Shown here one piece after another: positions 7,520 to 15,634 of a DNA stretch of 51,320 bases. The stretch's first letter is position 1, and each line of letters begins with the position of its first letter. This DNA is from Bacteroidales bacterium (GTDB lineage: Bacteria > Bacteroidota > Bacteroidia > Bacteroidales > F082): assembly GCA_016290215.1 (NCBI GenBank), contig JAEETH010000020.1, positions 1 to 51,320 on the forward strand, in the 5' to 3' direction. A model generated the notes under the pieces. The model had not been told where the DNA came from. It saw only the letters and a program-made list of their open reading frames with translations, and did not search any database. Position numbers and translations under genes: made by a program.

Positions 7520-8808
7520 TGTTCAAGAAGATACTTGGAACAGGAGCGACAAGGGTGGTCAACGTGATGACACAGTTGGCCACCCTCATCATGGGTACCA
7601 AATGCCTCGGCGCTGCGGAATGGGGCAAGGCTTTTGTTGCCCAAACCGACATCACCTTTTTATTAATAGGCATCGAGCTCATTGCCGGTAGTGGGTTGGT
7701 TTACTTCACGCCGCGCAAGAAAACTGCCACATTGATGAAGATTTCATACAGCTGGATCGCCTTCGTGATGCTGATTTACCTCCTGTTGTTCAATATCTTA
7801 CAATTCTTTCCTGACTTCTATCACACCATCGTCCCCGAAGGCTATGCCTGGCTCGTACTGCTCATGACCTTCATCTACAGCCTACACGAGTTCAACCTCA
7901 ACCATTTCCTTGGCAAAGAAAAGGTGGCGACTTACAACTGGCTGTATCTCATCCAGATACTGACACAAGTCTCGATGATGGCAGTGCTGATTTTTGCATT
8001 GAATCTGCGCACTGCCAAAGCGCTGCTTTATTCCCAGCTATGCGGCTATTCTTTGGCGACCCTCGTCGAATGGATTGTGCTGTTCCCAAGCCTGAAACCT
8101 GAGGCGCGAGAACCGTTGAAAGGCAGTCTGAAAGAAATGCTCCATTATGGGGCTTTCATGCAGCTCTCCACCTTGGTCAGTACGTTAAACAAACGCTTGA
8201 GTCTTTATCTGTTGAACACCCATTGTGCCGAGAAATCCATCGGCGTTTACGCCTCGGGCACTCAAGTTACGGAAGGCGTCAATATTGTGGGACAAAGCAT
8301 TGGTCTGGTGGAGTTTTCCGCTTTGAGCAACACCGAAAACAAGCAACGTGCTTCACAGCTCACCTTGCGTTTTATGAAAATAGCCATTTTGCTGACGTTC
8401 ACTGCTTTATTGGTGATTTGTCTGCTCCCGACGGCTTTCTTCGAGCTATTGTTTTCGGAAGAGTTTGCGGATATTCGTCCCGTCATCCTGTTGATGGCGC
8501 CAGGCATTGTATTTTTCTCTGCCCACACCATTTTGGCCAACTTTTTCTCCGGCACCGGCAAGCCGAAATACAACCTCTACGCCTCGCTTATCGGCCTTTC
8601 GGTGACCCTCGTTTCTGCCTTCATTTTGATTCCTTTGTTGGGCATCCGTGGTGCGGCCATTACCACTTCGCTGACTTACACGGCGTTGTTTGTTTACCAT
8701 TGGATTATCTTTCACAAACAAACAGGAAGCAAGCTAAACCAACTGATTCCAAATCAAGAAGATTGGAACTGGGTGAAAGCTGAATGGAATAGAATAGTAA
8801 AAAAGTAA
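7519..8808 (+). CDS. Polysaccharide flippase-like membrane protein (Wzx/MATE superfamily)
   Basis: 429 residues with about 12 transmembrane segments. Layout is that of the PST/Wzx group: paired helices, GTGATRVVNVMTQLATLIMGT at the start, a conserved Leu-rich C-terminal half with FFSGTGKPKYNLYASLIGL (a segment typical of lipid-linked oligosaccharide flippases). Role is probably translocation of a lipid-linked sugar across the inner membrane. Coupled to the sugar symporter by a one-base stop/start overlap, an unexpected pairing for a flippase that is normally found in glycan biosynthesis loci. Confidence 0.75.
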   Translation: MFKKILGTGATRVVNVMTQLATLIMGTKCLGAAEWGKAFVAQTDITFLLIGIELIAGSGLVYFTPRKKTATLMKISYSWIAFVMLIYLLLFNILQFFPDFYHTIVPEGYAWLVLLMTFIYSLHEFNLNHFLGKEKVATYNWLYLIQILTQVSMMAVLIFALNLRTAKALLYSQLCGYSLATLVEWIVLFPSLKPEAREPLKGSLKEMLHYGAFMQLSTLVSTLNKRLSLYLLNTHCAEKSIGVYASGTQVTEGVNIVGQSIGLVEFSALSNTENKQRASQLTLRFMKIAILLTFTALLVICLLPTAFFELLFSEEFADIRPVILLMAPGIVFFSAHTILANFFSGTGKPKYNLYASLIGLSVTLVSAFILIPLLGIRGAAITTSLTYTALFVYHWIIFHKQTGSKLNQLIPNQEDWNWVKAEWNRIVKK

Positions 8809-8828
8809 ATTTGATTATTTTGATTATT

Positions 8829-9019
8829 CACACGAATGGTCACGAATTAACCATGAATTTCCAAAAATAATTCTTGATAATTCATGACATATTCATGGTA
8901 ATTCGTGCTAAAAAAGATAAAAAGCAAATTTGATTATTTACACGAATGGTCACGAATTAACCATGAATTTCCAAAAATAATTCTTGATAATTCGTGACAT
9001 ATTCATGGTAATTCGTGTT
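8829..9019. repeat. Tandem 110-bp palindromic repeat (two copies)
   Basis: CACGAATGGTCACGAATTAA starts at 8831 and again at 8941, a period of 110 bp, and the copies are nearly identical. Each copy is itself an inverted repeat: ACGAATT-AACCATGAAT on the left pairs with ATTCATGGTAATTCGT on the right. A diverged single copy lies at 36049-36135, and the 49-bp tandem arrays at 42941 and 44294 are built from the same ACGAATT...ATTAAT words. Confidence 0.85.
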
Positions 9020-9066
9020 AAAAGATAAAAAGCAAATAGGAAGAAGTGTGTTTGCGAGTTTTTTTG

Positions 9067-9074
9067 TAATTTTG
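9067..9074 (+). promoter_or_regulatory. -7 box of the topoisomerase gene
   Basis: TAATTTTG matches TAnnTTTG exactly and ends 16 nt before the ATG at 9091, giving a leader of about 10 nt. Confidence 0.6.
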
Positions 9075-9090
9075 CACAAAATCATTTTCT

Positions 9091-11082
9091 ATGAGCGAAA
9101 TCATCGAAGACGACATCTTCACGCAAAACGAAGACCCCATACCAACTACTGAAAACTATAACGACGACAGCATCGTCCACCTCGAGGACATGGAACACAT
9201 CCGTCGCCGCCCGGGTATGTATATCGGCAAACTCGGCGACGGCGCCTCGCAAGATGACGGTATCTATGTGCTGATTAAAGAAGTGATTGACAACTCCATC
9301 GACGAGTTCACTTCGGGCTTCGGCAAAAAGATAGAAGTTAGGGTTGACAAAGCCGAAAAGAAAGTCAGCATCCGCGATTATGGCCGTGGCATCCCGTTGG
9401 GTAAGTTAAAAGAAGCCGTTTCGCAACTGAATACTGGTGCCAAATACGACAGCAAGGTGTTCCAAAAGTCGGTCGGCTTGAACGGTGTGGGTACCAAGGC
9501 CGTCAACGCGCTTTCGTCTTATTTCAGGGTGCAGTCTATTCGCGAGGGCAAGACAAGGATTGTGGAGTTTGCGCAGGGAAAGTTGATTAATGATTCGGGA
9601 ATTATTCCAGTAGAGGCGGCCCTTCGACAGGCTCAGGGACCTAACACTACTGTCGGCCCTTCGACAGGCTCAGGGACCTTGGATACTGGAACTTTAACCG
9701 AGTTTATCCCTGATTCCGCCTTGTTTGGCAACTATCACTATGTAGATGAATACATCGAGAAACGTATCTGGAACTATGCCTACCTCAACCGTGGCTTGAG
9801 CTTGATTTACAACGACAAGCGCTATTACTCCAAGAATGGCCTCCTCGACCTCTTGCAGAACAACATGGAAGGCGAAGGCCTCTACCCCATCATCCATATC
9901 AAGGACGGCGACTTTGAGGCGGCTTTCACACATGTCAACGGGCAGTCGAGCGACTACTTCTATTCCTTCGTCAACGGGCAGCACACCACCGAAGGCGGCA
10001 CACACCAGTCGGCCTTCCGTGAAGGCTATGCCCGCGTGGTGCGTGAGTTCTACCAAAAGGAATATGAGCCCGCCGACATCCGCCAAGGTTTGATTTGTGC
10101 CTTGTGTGTGAGGATTCAAGAGCCTGTGTTTGAGGCACAGACCAAGACCAAACTCGGCTCCACCCACCTTGCTCCTAACAATCCAGACGGCACCAACGAC
10201 AGCCCTTTCCTTAAGACCTATGTCTTCGACATCCTGAAGCGCCATTTGGATAACTACCTGCACAAGAATCCTGAAACGGTCAGCGTGTTGCAGGCCAAAA
10301 TCCAAGCCAACGAGAAGGAACGCAAGGAAATAGCTGGTATCAAGAAGGCTGCCCGCGAGAGTGCCAAGAAGGTCAGCCTCAACAACCGCAAACTCCGTGA
10401 CTGCCGCATCCACCTCAACACCAACCATGAGAAACGCCTCGAAAGCACCATCTTCATTACCGAGGGCGACTCCGCCTCGGGAAGCATCACCAAGAGCCGC
10501 GATGTGCAGACCCAAGCCGTGTTCAGCCTGCGTGGTAAGCCGCTCAACTGCTTGGGGATGACCAAGAAAGTGTGTTACGAGAACGAGGAGTTTAACCTCT
10601 TACAAGCTGCATTGAACATCGACGAGGACATCGAGAACCTGCGCTACAACAACATCGTCATCGCCACCGACGCCGATGTCGACGGCATGCACATCCGCCT
10701 GCTGATGCTCACCTTCTTCCTCCAGTTCTACCCCGACCTGGTGCGCAACGGCCATGTCTATATTTTACAGACGCCGCTGTTCCGTGTTCGCAACAAGAAG
10801 GAGACCTATTACTGCTACACCGACGAGGAACGCATCACCGCCAAGGAGAAATGCGGCAAGCAGGCCGAGATCACCCGCTTCAAAGGCTTGGGCGAAATCT
10901 CCCCCGACGAGTTCCGTGGCTTCATCGGCCCCAACATGCGCCTTGAGCCCGTCATCCTGCGTTATGATTTCGGCATCAAGGAGCTGCTGGATTATTATAT
11001 GGGCAAAAACACCATGGAACGGCAGAAGTTCATCATCGAGAATCTTCGGATTGAGGATGATTCGGAGATGGATAAGATGTAA
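9091..11082 (+). CDS. parE: DNA topoisomerase IV subunit B (ParE/GyrB-type ATPase)
   Basis: 663 residues. GHKL ATPase domain with EVIDNSIDE (catalytic Glu/Asn helix), DYGRGIPLG and [14 protein letters not shown]; transducer domain; TOPRIM with EGDSA at ~458-462 and DADVDG at ~527-532; C-terminal FKGLGE and [12 protein letters not shown]. Type IIA topoisomerase subunit, working with ParC, which is not in the window. The shorter length and absence of a GyrB-type insertion favour ParE over GyrB. Odd feature: residues ~174-200 are encoded by two copies of a 25-bp repeat and spacer, inserted in the ATPase/transducer region without breaking the frame (RQAQGP... and GPSTGSGT). Confidence 0.9.
   Translation: MSEIIEDDIFTQNEDPIPTTENYNDDSIVHLEDMEHIRRRPGMYIGKLGDGASQDDGIYVLIKEVIDNSIDEFTSGFGKKIEVRVDKAEKKVSIRDYGRGIPLGKLKEAVSQLNTGAKYDSKVFQKSVGLNGVGTKAVNALSSYFRVQSIREGKTRIVEFAQGKLINDSGIIPVEAALRQAQGPNTTVGPSTGSGTLDTGTLTEFIPDSALFGNYHYVDEYIEKRIWNYAYLNRGLSLIYNDKRYYSKNGLLDLLQNNMEGEGLYPIIHIKDGDFEAAFTHVNGQSSDYFYSFVNGQHTTEGGTHQSAFREGYARVVREFYQKEYEPADIRQGLICALCVRIQEPVFEAQTKTKLGSTHLAPNNPDGTNDSPFLKTYVFDILKRHLDNYLHKNPETVSVLQAKIQANEKERKEIAGIKKAARESAKKVSLNNRKLRDCRIHLNTNHEKRLESTIFITEGDSASGSITKSRDVQTQAVFSLRGKPLNCLGMTKKVCYENEEFNLLQAALNIDEDIENLRYNNIVIATDADVDGMHIRLLMLTFFLQFYPDLVRNGHVYILQTPLFRVRNKKETYYCYTDEERITAKEKCGKQAEITRFKGLGEISPDEFRGFIGPNMRLEPVILRYDFGIKELLDYYMGKNTMERQKFIIENLRIEDDSEMDKM
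9618..9679. repeat. Two direct copies of GGCCCTTCGACAGGCTCAGG-type repeat inside parE
   Basis: A 25-bp sequence containing CCCTTCGACAGGCTCAGGG occurs at 9618-9642 and 9655-9679 (period 37 bp). Because 37 is not a multiple of three the copies are read in two frames, giving LRQAQGP and GPSTGSGT. The total insertion keeps parE open. I recognise the core as a repeat that is widespread between genes in many bacteria. Confidence 0.85.
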
Positions 11083-11085
11083 GTC

Positions 11086-12288
11086 TCAATACAAAAAGCC
11101 AAAAAGCCAGAGCGGGATTTTGTTACCAAGCACATACTCTTCGTCGGCGGAAGCAATGTAGCCCTTTGCAACACCGGCGATTTGCTTGCCATCTTTAGAG
11201 CGTCCACCAACTTCAATCGTGTATTGATGGTCGATGGTGAAGTCAGCCGAAGTCTTGCTGTATTCCACAACATGACTTGACGCGAGCTGATTAATGAAAA
11301 ACACTTCGCGCTCCGTACCTTCGTTGACCCGTGTCGTGGCAAGGGCATGAAGCATATTGGGATTTTCCAAATAAATCTTGTCCGGCTTTTGTAGTCGTTT
11401 CACATTCGTTACATCTGAATACAACAACTGAATCAGACGAGCCTCGCTAAGGATTTGAAGATAATTCAGCAATGTGGTGCGTGAAATCTCCGCCATAGTC
11501 GCCAATTTGACGGTGTCGAGGGCAAAAGGCACATTGGAAGACAGAATGCCCAACAGCGACTTCACTTTTCTGATATTGCCCACGTCGAGTTTTCGTAGCT
11601 GGGGCAGCTCTACCTCAATGGTGGTATTGACAATGTTCTCGATACGGACATAATAATTGTTCTGTCCTTCTTTCAAGAATGGATAATAGCCATAGCGCAA
11701 ATACTCGGCAAAAAGCGGCAATGGACGGATTTGTACATTGACTTCGGCACAGATGCAGTTGCCGTTGGTAAGGATCTCCTGAAGTGTCCGTCTTTTGAAG
11801 TCCTTTTGATGGAACATCCGCAAGTATTCCCTGAACGAAAGCCCAAGCATGGTATAGGCAATGCAGCGGCGCGAGAGGTCGGCCTCCCCGTCAGAAAGAT
11901 TGACCAACGACGACCCGCTCAGCACAAAGTGCATGTCGGGAAACTCATCGTAAGCGTTCTTGATTTCGATGCTCCACCCCTTATACTTATGCACTTCGTC
12001 CAGAAACAGGTATTTTCCTCCTTGTGCATGGAACTGCTCAATGAAGTCCAGCAGATGATGGGTGCCAAAATAGATGTTATCGAGGCTCACATAAAGCACA
12101 TCTGTAGTGTTGGTCGGGCCAAACACTTGCATGATGCGTTGTGTCATGAGCGTTGTCTTTCCGATGCCCTTCTGGCCTTTGATCATCAAAAGCCGCTCGT
12201 TCCAGTCGATTTCGTCCATGATGTTCCTGACAAAATCGAGGTTCACGGTCTGCATCCTGTTGAGATGTCTTCTTACTAATGTTTCCAT
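11086..12288 (-). CDS. AAA-family ATPase with C-terminal DUF4143 domain
   Basis: 400 residues. Walker A GQKGIGKTTLM (~38-48) and Walker B YLFLDEVHKYKGW (~92-104) form an AAA_14-type ATPase, followed by a sensor-like LSGSSLVNL segment; the C-terminal third (LRKLDVGNIRKVKSLLGIL onward, with a winged-helix-like LATMAEISRTTLLNYLQIL) is the DUF4143 domain. The family is common in Bacteroidetes and archaea and has no settled role; proposals include DNA or toxin-antitoxin related functions. Its stop is four bases from the parE stop (convergent). A -7 box TATTTTTG lies at 12316-12323 on the minus strand. Confidence 0.85.
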   Translation of the reverse strand: METLVRRHLNRMQTVNLDFVRNIMDEIDWNERLLMIKGQKGIGKTTLMTQRIMQVFGPTNTTDVLYVSLDNIYFGTHHLLDFIEQFHAQGGKYLFLDEVHKYKGWSIEIKNAYDEFPDMHFVLSGSSLVNLSDGEADLSRRCIAYTMLGLSFREYLRMFHQKDFKRRTLQEILTNGNCICAEVNVQIRPLPLFAEYLRYGYYPFLKEGQNNYYVRIENIVNTTIEVELPQLRKLDVGNIRKVKSLLGILSSNVPFALDTVKLATMAEISRTTLLNYLQILSEARLIQLLYSDVTNVKRLQKPDKIYLENPNMLHALATTRVNEGTEREVFFINQLASSHVVEYSKTSADFTIDHQYTIEVGGRSKDGKQIAGVAKGYIASADEEYVLGNKIPLWLFGFLY

Positions 12289-12315
12289 TTTTCAAAGTTG
12301 TTAAGTTTCTGCCTG

Positions 12316-12323
12316 CAAAAATA
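12316..12323 (-). promoter_or_regulatory. -7 box for the DUF4143 ATPase
   Basis: Minus-strand TATTTTTG, 28 bp before the ATG at 12288; exact TAnnTTTG. Confidence 0.55.
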
Positions 12324-12330
12324 AGCAATA

Positions 12331-12466
12331 TGTTCAATATACAAAACATTTCAAATGGAAATTTGTTTTGCATACTGAACATTTATGTGATAAATTAACC
12401 TATAATAAGGAAAAATGTTTTATATACTGAACAATATTTTGTTAAATATGTTCAATGTATTGAACA
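12331..12466. promoter_or_regulatory. TGTTCA operator cluster upstream of the DUF4143 ATPase
   Basis: TGTTCAATAT (12331-12340), ACTGAACAT (12374-12382), ACTGAACAAT (12427-12436) and a full palindrome TGTTCAATGTATTGAACA (12449-12466; 8-bp arms, 2-bp centre) occur in an AT-rich stretch. The first site lies immediately upstream of the -7 box, where a bound repressor would block transcription. The binding protein is unknown. Confidence 0.5.
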
Positions 12467-12493
12467 TTTATCATAAAGCACATACTAGACACG

Positions 12494-12823
12494 AAGTTGC
12501 CGAGGTTTTCTCGGTAACTTAAACACGATATTTCCAAATGGAAACAGTTGCTGTATTGAGTGGTTATTTCCATTTTGGAAAATACCACCATTAGTTGTTC
12601 GGTTATTCCGAACTACTGACTGTTTCCAAAATGAAAATAGTCGGCAGCTATTGCAAAAATTACAACAACTGAGGATAAATCGGGAATTTCCGGTTTTTCT
12701 ATGAAACAACTGAATGAATTGGTCGGAATTTCCGACAGGTTGCTTTTTCCCAACTCATTAGATGACAGTTGCAATTTTTGCAACAGTCATTTTTTTCAGT
12801 TATTTCCATTTTGGAAAGAACTG
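12494..12823. repeat. Array of nine non-identical hairpins sharing one geometry
   Basis: Nine consecutive inverted repeats: 12494-12520, 12560-12588, 12591-12619, 12617-12643, 12645-12671, 12674-12699, 12717-12741, 12762-12790 and 12797-12823. The best ones have the same plan: outer arm 5 bp, one (or two) mismatched position(s), inner arm 5-6 bp, AT-rich loop of about 5 nt. Examples: AAGTT g CCGAG-gtttt-CTCGG t AACTT and CAGTT a TTTCC-atttt-GGAAA g AACTG. Arm sequences differ between units but complementarity is kept. A further simple hairpin TTTCC-aaat-GGAAA is at 12531-12544. The array fills the gap between the methyltransferase 3' end and the ATPase promoter region. No convincing gene is present; short open frames here are by-products. 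Confidence 0.7.
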
Positions 12824-12831
12824 AGAACAGA

Positions 12832-14058
12832 CTATCTTAACCCAATGAAATCACTAAGCGGTTGGATGCGCGCGACTTCGGTGTACTGGCGTTTATGAAG
12901 GTCAACAGGTTGGTCAAACGTAACTTGCTCCGAGGAATCAAACCGCATCACAGCATAATAAGGAGCGTTTTCGGCAGAGAAGCCTTCCTCGCGCAACGCC
13001 TCTGCCGTCCATATCTGAAAGCCTTTTTTGGTCAGTCTGAACAACTTCGGTTCATCGCCTCGGGTGTGTAGGCAAACATAGCCCAAACGTTCAAATCCTT
13101 CTTTGACCAATAATGAACCTTTGGCATCACCAACACGCACATAAGTTATACCCAACTGCATCGCTTTTTCGCGATCTGTTTCGCGCATGTGATTGATGAG
13201 CACAGTCGTTTCTTCGGGTGTAGAACGCATCTTGTCAAACAGTTTCTTGCGCGTATTCTTGTCCTCCAAGGCTTGACGGCGACGCAAGGACAACTCGCAA
13301 AACTGCTCATCCTGCTCAATGCCAATGTATTTACGACCGAGCAGATTGGCCGCAATGCCGGTTGTGCCTGAACCGCTAAACGGGTCCAGAAGCGTGTCGC
13401 CTTCATTGGTGGAGGCAAGGATAATTCGATAGAGCAAGCGTAAGGGTTTTTGAGTCGGGTGTTTGCCTTGCTGTTTCTCCCATAAGCTGACTGCTGGAAT
13501 GCGCCATACATCCGTCATTTGCTGCCCGCCATTGAGCAGTTTCATCGTCTCATAATTGAACTTATGCGGCTTCTTCTCAAACTTGCGAGCCCAAATAATC
13601 AGCTCGGTTGAGAAATTGAAATAACGGCATGAAAGATTGGGCGGCGGGTCTGTCTTTTGCCAAGTAATGGTGTTCAGCACCTTGTAGCCCAACTCTTGCA
13701 GACAGCGCATGACGACATGGATGTTGTGATGTGTTCCGCTAATCCAAATCGTGCCGTTGTCGCGCAACTTGGTACGACATAAGGCAAGCCATTGGCGGTT
13801 GAACTCGTAGATATACTCTGGAGTGCCGCCTTTATCCCAATCACCTTTATCCACGCATACCTGCTTGCCGCTATGGACGCTGATGCCGCCGTTACTGAGA
13901 AAATATGGCGGATCGGCAAAGATGGCGTCTATGGAGTTGTCAGGGATTCCATGTAGTAGTATTCTGCAATCACCATGATAAATAGTGAATGATTCGAGGT
14001 GGTCAATTCCTCGGCTTTGATAGAAAGCCTTAATAGACCCTAATTCATTGTAACTCAT
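12832..14058 (-). CDS. Beta-class DNA methyltransferase of a type II R-M system
   Basis: 408 residues. Catalytic motif IV IFADPPYFLSNGG at ~46-58 precedes the AdoMet motif LLDPFSGSGTTG at ~218-229, the beta-class order used by N6-adenine and N4-cytosine enzymes of the HinfI/DpnA type; HPTQKP (~199-204) is the conserved motif before motif I. The C-terminal ~130 residues (VGDAKGSLLVKEGFERLGYV...) resemble a RAMA-like extension. Modifies DNA to protect against the partner nuclease at 14346-15089, transcribed upstream on the same strand. Target sequence cannot be read from the protein alone; GATC or GANTC type sites are possible given the relatives. The gap between the two genes (287 bp) is unusually long and holds a candidate RNA. 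Confidence 0.9.
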   Translation of the reverse strand: MSYNELGSIKAFYQSRGIDHLESFTIYHGDCRILLHGIPDNSIDAIFADPPYFLSNGGISVHSGKQVCVDKGDWDKGGTPEYIYEFNRQWLALCRTKLRDNGTIWISGTHHNIHVVMRCLQELGYKVLNTITWQKTDPPPNLSCRYFNFSTELIIWARKFEKKPHKFNYETMKLLNGGQQMTDVWRIPAVSLWEKQQGKHPTQKPLRLLYRIILASTNEGDTLLDPFSGSGTTGIAANLLGRKYIGIEQDEQFCELSLRRRQALEDKNTRKKLFDKMRSTPEETTVLINHMRETDREKAMQLGITYVRVGDAKGSLLVKEGFERLGYVCLHTRGDEPKLFRLTKKGFQIWTAEALREEGFSAENAPYYAVMRFDSSEQVTFDQPVDLHKRQYTEVARIQPLSDFIGLR

Positions 14059-14073
14059 TGTAGCGTTTGTTTT

Positions 14074-14081
14074 TATGTTTG
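14074..14081 (+). promoter_or_regulatory. Candidate plus-strand -7 box for the 14.1-kb RNA
   Basis: TATGTTTG is an exact TAnnTTTG on the plus strand, directed away from the methyltransferase and into the structured region; expected transcription start about 14088. Confidence 0.4.
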
Positions 14082-14087
14082 CTACCA

Positions 14088-14262
14088 GTTACTATTTTGT
14101 CTTCCATGGGACACACAAAAACTGCGGGCAATGATTTGCTCGCATTGTGGTCCTAGGAAAACCAAGTAAAAGACAAATCACACCCGCAGTAGGGTCGCAT
14201 AACGATTTGTTCTTTTTACTATTCTTGAAATTTCCTAGGTTTCAATGCGAATAGAACAAATA
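14088..14262 (+). ncRNA. Candidate pseudoknotted RNA between nuclease and methyltransferase genes
   Basis: Several long complementary segments: ACTGCGGG (14121-14128) with CCCGCAGT (14183-14190); TGATTTG (14132-14138) with CAAATCA (14174-14180); CGCATTG (14141-14147) with CAATGCG (14243-14249); CCTAGGAAA (14152-14160) with TTTCCTAGG (14231-14239); ATTTGTTCT (14205-14213) with AGAACAAAT (14253-14261). The second set starts inside the loop of the first, so together they make a pseudoknot or two exclusive folds. No open frame of interest. Strand is chosen from the -7 box at 14074; the complementarity itself is strand-neutral, and it could instead be a structured leader of the methyltransferase mRNA. 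Confidence 0.45.
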
Positions 14263-14345
14263 GCAAACGATTGATTATTATATGTTTGTATTACTTCTTA
14301 TATTTCTAATGCTTTCATTTAAATGATTTAATTTAATCGAATAGT

Positions 14346-15089
14346 CTATATAATAAAATCTAATTGTTGCATCAATAACTCTTTTTCATACTGTTTATCA
14401 AGCGATTCGTAACTCAGAAACGCCACTCGATTATTATCGCGAAGCGTATCAAAGGCAGCATATGACAACTTATTTAAATACTCTTGATGTCTTTTTTCAT
14501 CTGCAACAATGACCATACGAACATAAAAATCTTGAAGATCCTTATATTTCAGCAAGGAATTTTGAATATCGGTTGAGTGTTCAATCTCAAAGAAAGAATG
14601 AGGCAACTGATTGCCATTGAACCAAATAACGTCAATAGTGGAACTACGCTTAACAATGCCAGGATATGTATATTGTGGAATCGCATCCAAAGTGCGCAAG
14701 TCGCCCAATGGAGTTTGCAAGAACTTTTTGTTTTTATCTTGGTCAGGAACAAAGGTCAAAAGATGACGCATTTTCCCGATTTCGAGCAACAAGCCTTGGT
14801 AATAAGCGTGGTTGAAAGATTTTACTTCATCACTATCCTTATTCTTTTCTGTTTGAACGATAATACCTTCCATTTCAAGCCGTTTGCGATGGGTTTCCAA
14901 TGCGTACAATCCAGGTTTGATTTTATAAATGCCATCAGTTAATTGGACTATACGTCGAATGCTCGCAAATGGTGTTTTTGTCCTCCAAACACAATCCTTG
15001 ATTTTGAATATGTTCTGATTGATTTGGTTAAGTGTAGCAATACCACCTAATGCTTCAATTGTTTCTATAACTGCCTGTGCTTGTGTCAT
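14346..15089 (-). CDS. Restriction endonuclease-like protein with N-terminal winged helix
   Basis: 247 residues. Residues ~1-70 form a winged-helix/HARE-like domain (QAVIETIEALGGIATLNQIN...DGIYKIKPGLYALE); residues ~140-190 contain IDVIWFNG...HSFFEIEHS, an arrangement compatible with a PD-(D/E)XK nuclease core (D ... ExE). I do not recognise a precise family. Genomic position, between a Dam-type methylase remnant and a beta-class methyltransferase on one strand, makes it the nuclease of a type II R-M system. The start ATG overlaps the stop of the upstream dam remnant (ATGA), implying translational coupling. Confidence 0.65.
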   Translation of the reverse strand: MTQAQAVIETIEALGGIATLNQINQNIFKIKDCVWRTKTPFASIRRIVQLTDGIYKIKPGLYALETHRKRLEMEGIIVQTEKNKDSDEVKSFNHAYYQGLLLEIGKMRHLLTFVPDQDKNKKFLQTPLGDLRTLDAIPQYTYPGIVKRSSTIDVIWFNGNQLPHSFFEIEHSTDIQNSLLKYKDLQDFYVRMVIVADEKRHQEYLNKLSYAAFDTLRDNNRVAFLSYESLDKQYEKELLMQQLDFII

Positions 15090-15208
15090 ACGTTTATCGT
15101 GTCAGTGACGTTCTCCCAATTATCAAAGTCAGCAGGAAGCATTGCTTCGAGTTGTTCAATGAGTTGGCCTTTCCCACCCACCCATTTGATAAATGGTTTC
15201 GCTTTCAT
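15086..15208 (-). pseudogene. Dam-type adenine methyltransferase remnant (internal deletion)
   Basis: A 40-codon frame starting at 15208 encodes MKAKPFIKWVGGKGQLIEQL followed by EAMLPADFDNWENVTDTINV and a stop. The KPFIKWVGGKxQL block is the hallmark N-terminus of D12-class (Dam/DpnM) methylases, which are normally ~260-300 residues. All catalytic parts (FVGGGA region, DPPY) are absent; homology ends near ENVT. The stop overlaps the nuclease ATG as ATGA. The R-M operon seems to have lost its first methylase by deletion while keeping the ribosome loading site for the nuclease. A functional leader peptide is an alternative reading. Confidence 0.8.
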
Positions 15209-15252
15209 TGCATATTATTTAAAACTATTAGTCAAACAGTATTTCTTCGGTG

Positions 15253-15260
15253 CAAAGATA
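15253..15260 (-). promoter_or_regulatory. -7 box of the R-M operon
   Basis: Minus-strand TATCTTTG, exact consensus, about 45 nt upstream of the ATG of the dam remnant. Confidence 0.6.
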
Positions 15261-15634
15261 CAATTTTCCCGACATATAACAATAAATAGCATATCATCAT
15301 GAAAGATGAAATCTAGTTTCATGAAGGATTATCATTCATGTTTAAAACAAGAATATAAATTCATGTATATCAAAAAGATAAAAATCAATCTAAAAACTTG
15401 GCAAGAATACATTCGGCGAGTTGGCGGATTTTCGTTCGGCGAGTTGGCGAAGTTTTTCGAAATGCAAAAGAATTATTCTACCATTCCACCAAATTATCGT
15501 ACTTTTGTCCGTCAAATAACGTACTGGACTGCTTCGTGCCTCGCAGTGACGCGAAGCGACGACAAGGAGAGTCCCGAGCCGATCAAATCTTTGAATCTTA
15601 AATTTTGAATTTTAAATCTTTAAATCAACCATAA
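15261..15634. other. Non-coding interval with short repeats and prolyl oligopeptidase promoter
   Basis: Contains a 23-bp tandem duplication (TTCGGCGAGTTGGCG at 15412-15426 and 15435-15449), a plus-strand -7 box TACTTTTG at 15500-15507 giving a leader of about 120 nt, an inverted repeat GCTTCG/CGAAGC at 15531-15557 that belongs to the same dispersed family as the CGTCATCGCAAGGCACGAAG element in the 43-45 kb modules, and the AT-rich block 15605-15628 identical to 6186-6209. The open frames across it look spurious. Confidence 0.55.

Noticed and set aside
12494..12823. CRISPR or integron attC array
   Set aside because: Hairpins share shape, not sequence, and there is no integrase or recognisable attC core site.
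12485..12898. Short open frames on both strands across the hairpin array
   Set aside because: They follow the palindromes, which keep both strands open by chance; no start context or domain.
14088..14262. Retron msr-msd
   Set aside because: Inverted structure is suggestive, but there is no reverse transcriptase gene anywhere near.
15306..15608. 100-residue plus-strand open frame before the prolyl oligopeptidase gene
   Set aside because: It runs through a tandem duplication, a dispersed inverted repeat and the promoter of the next gene, and codon use is unlike real genes here.
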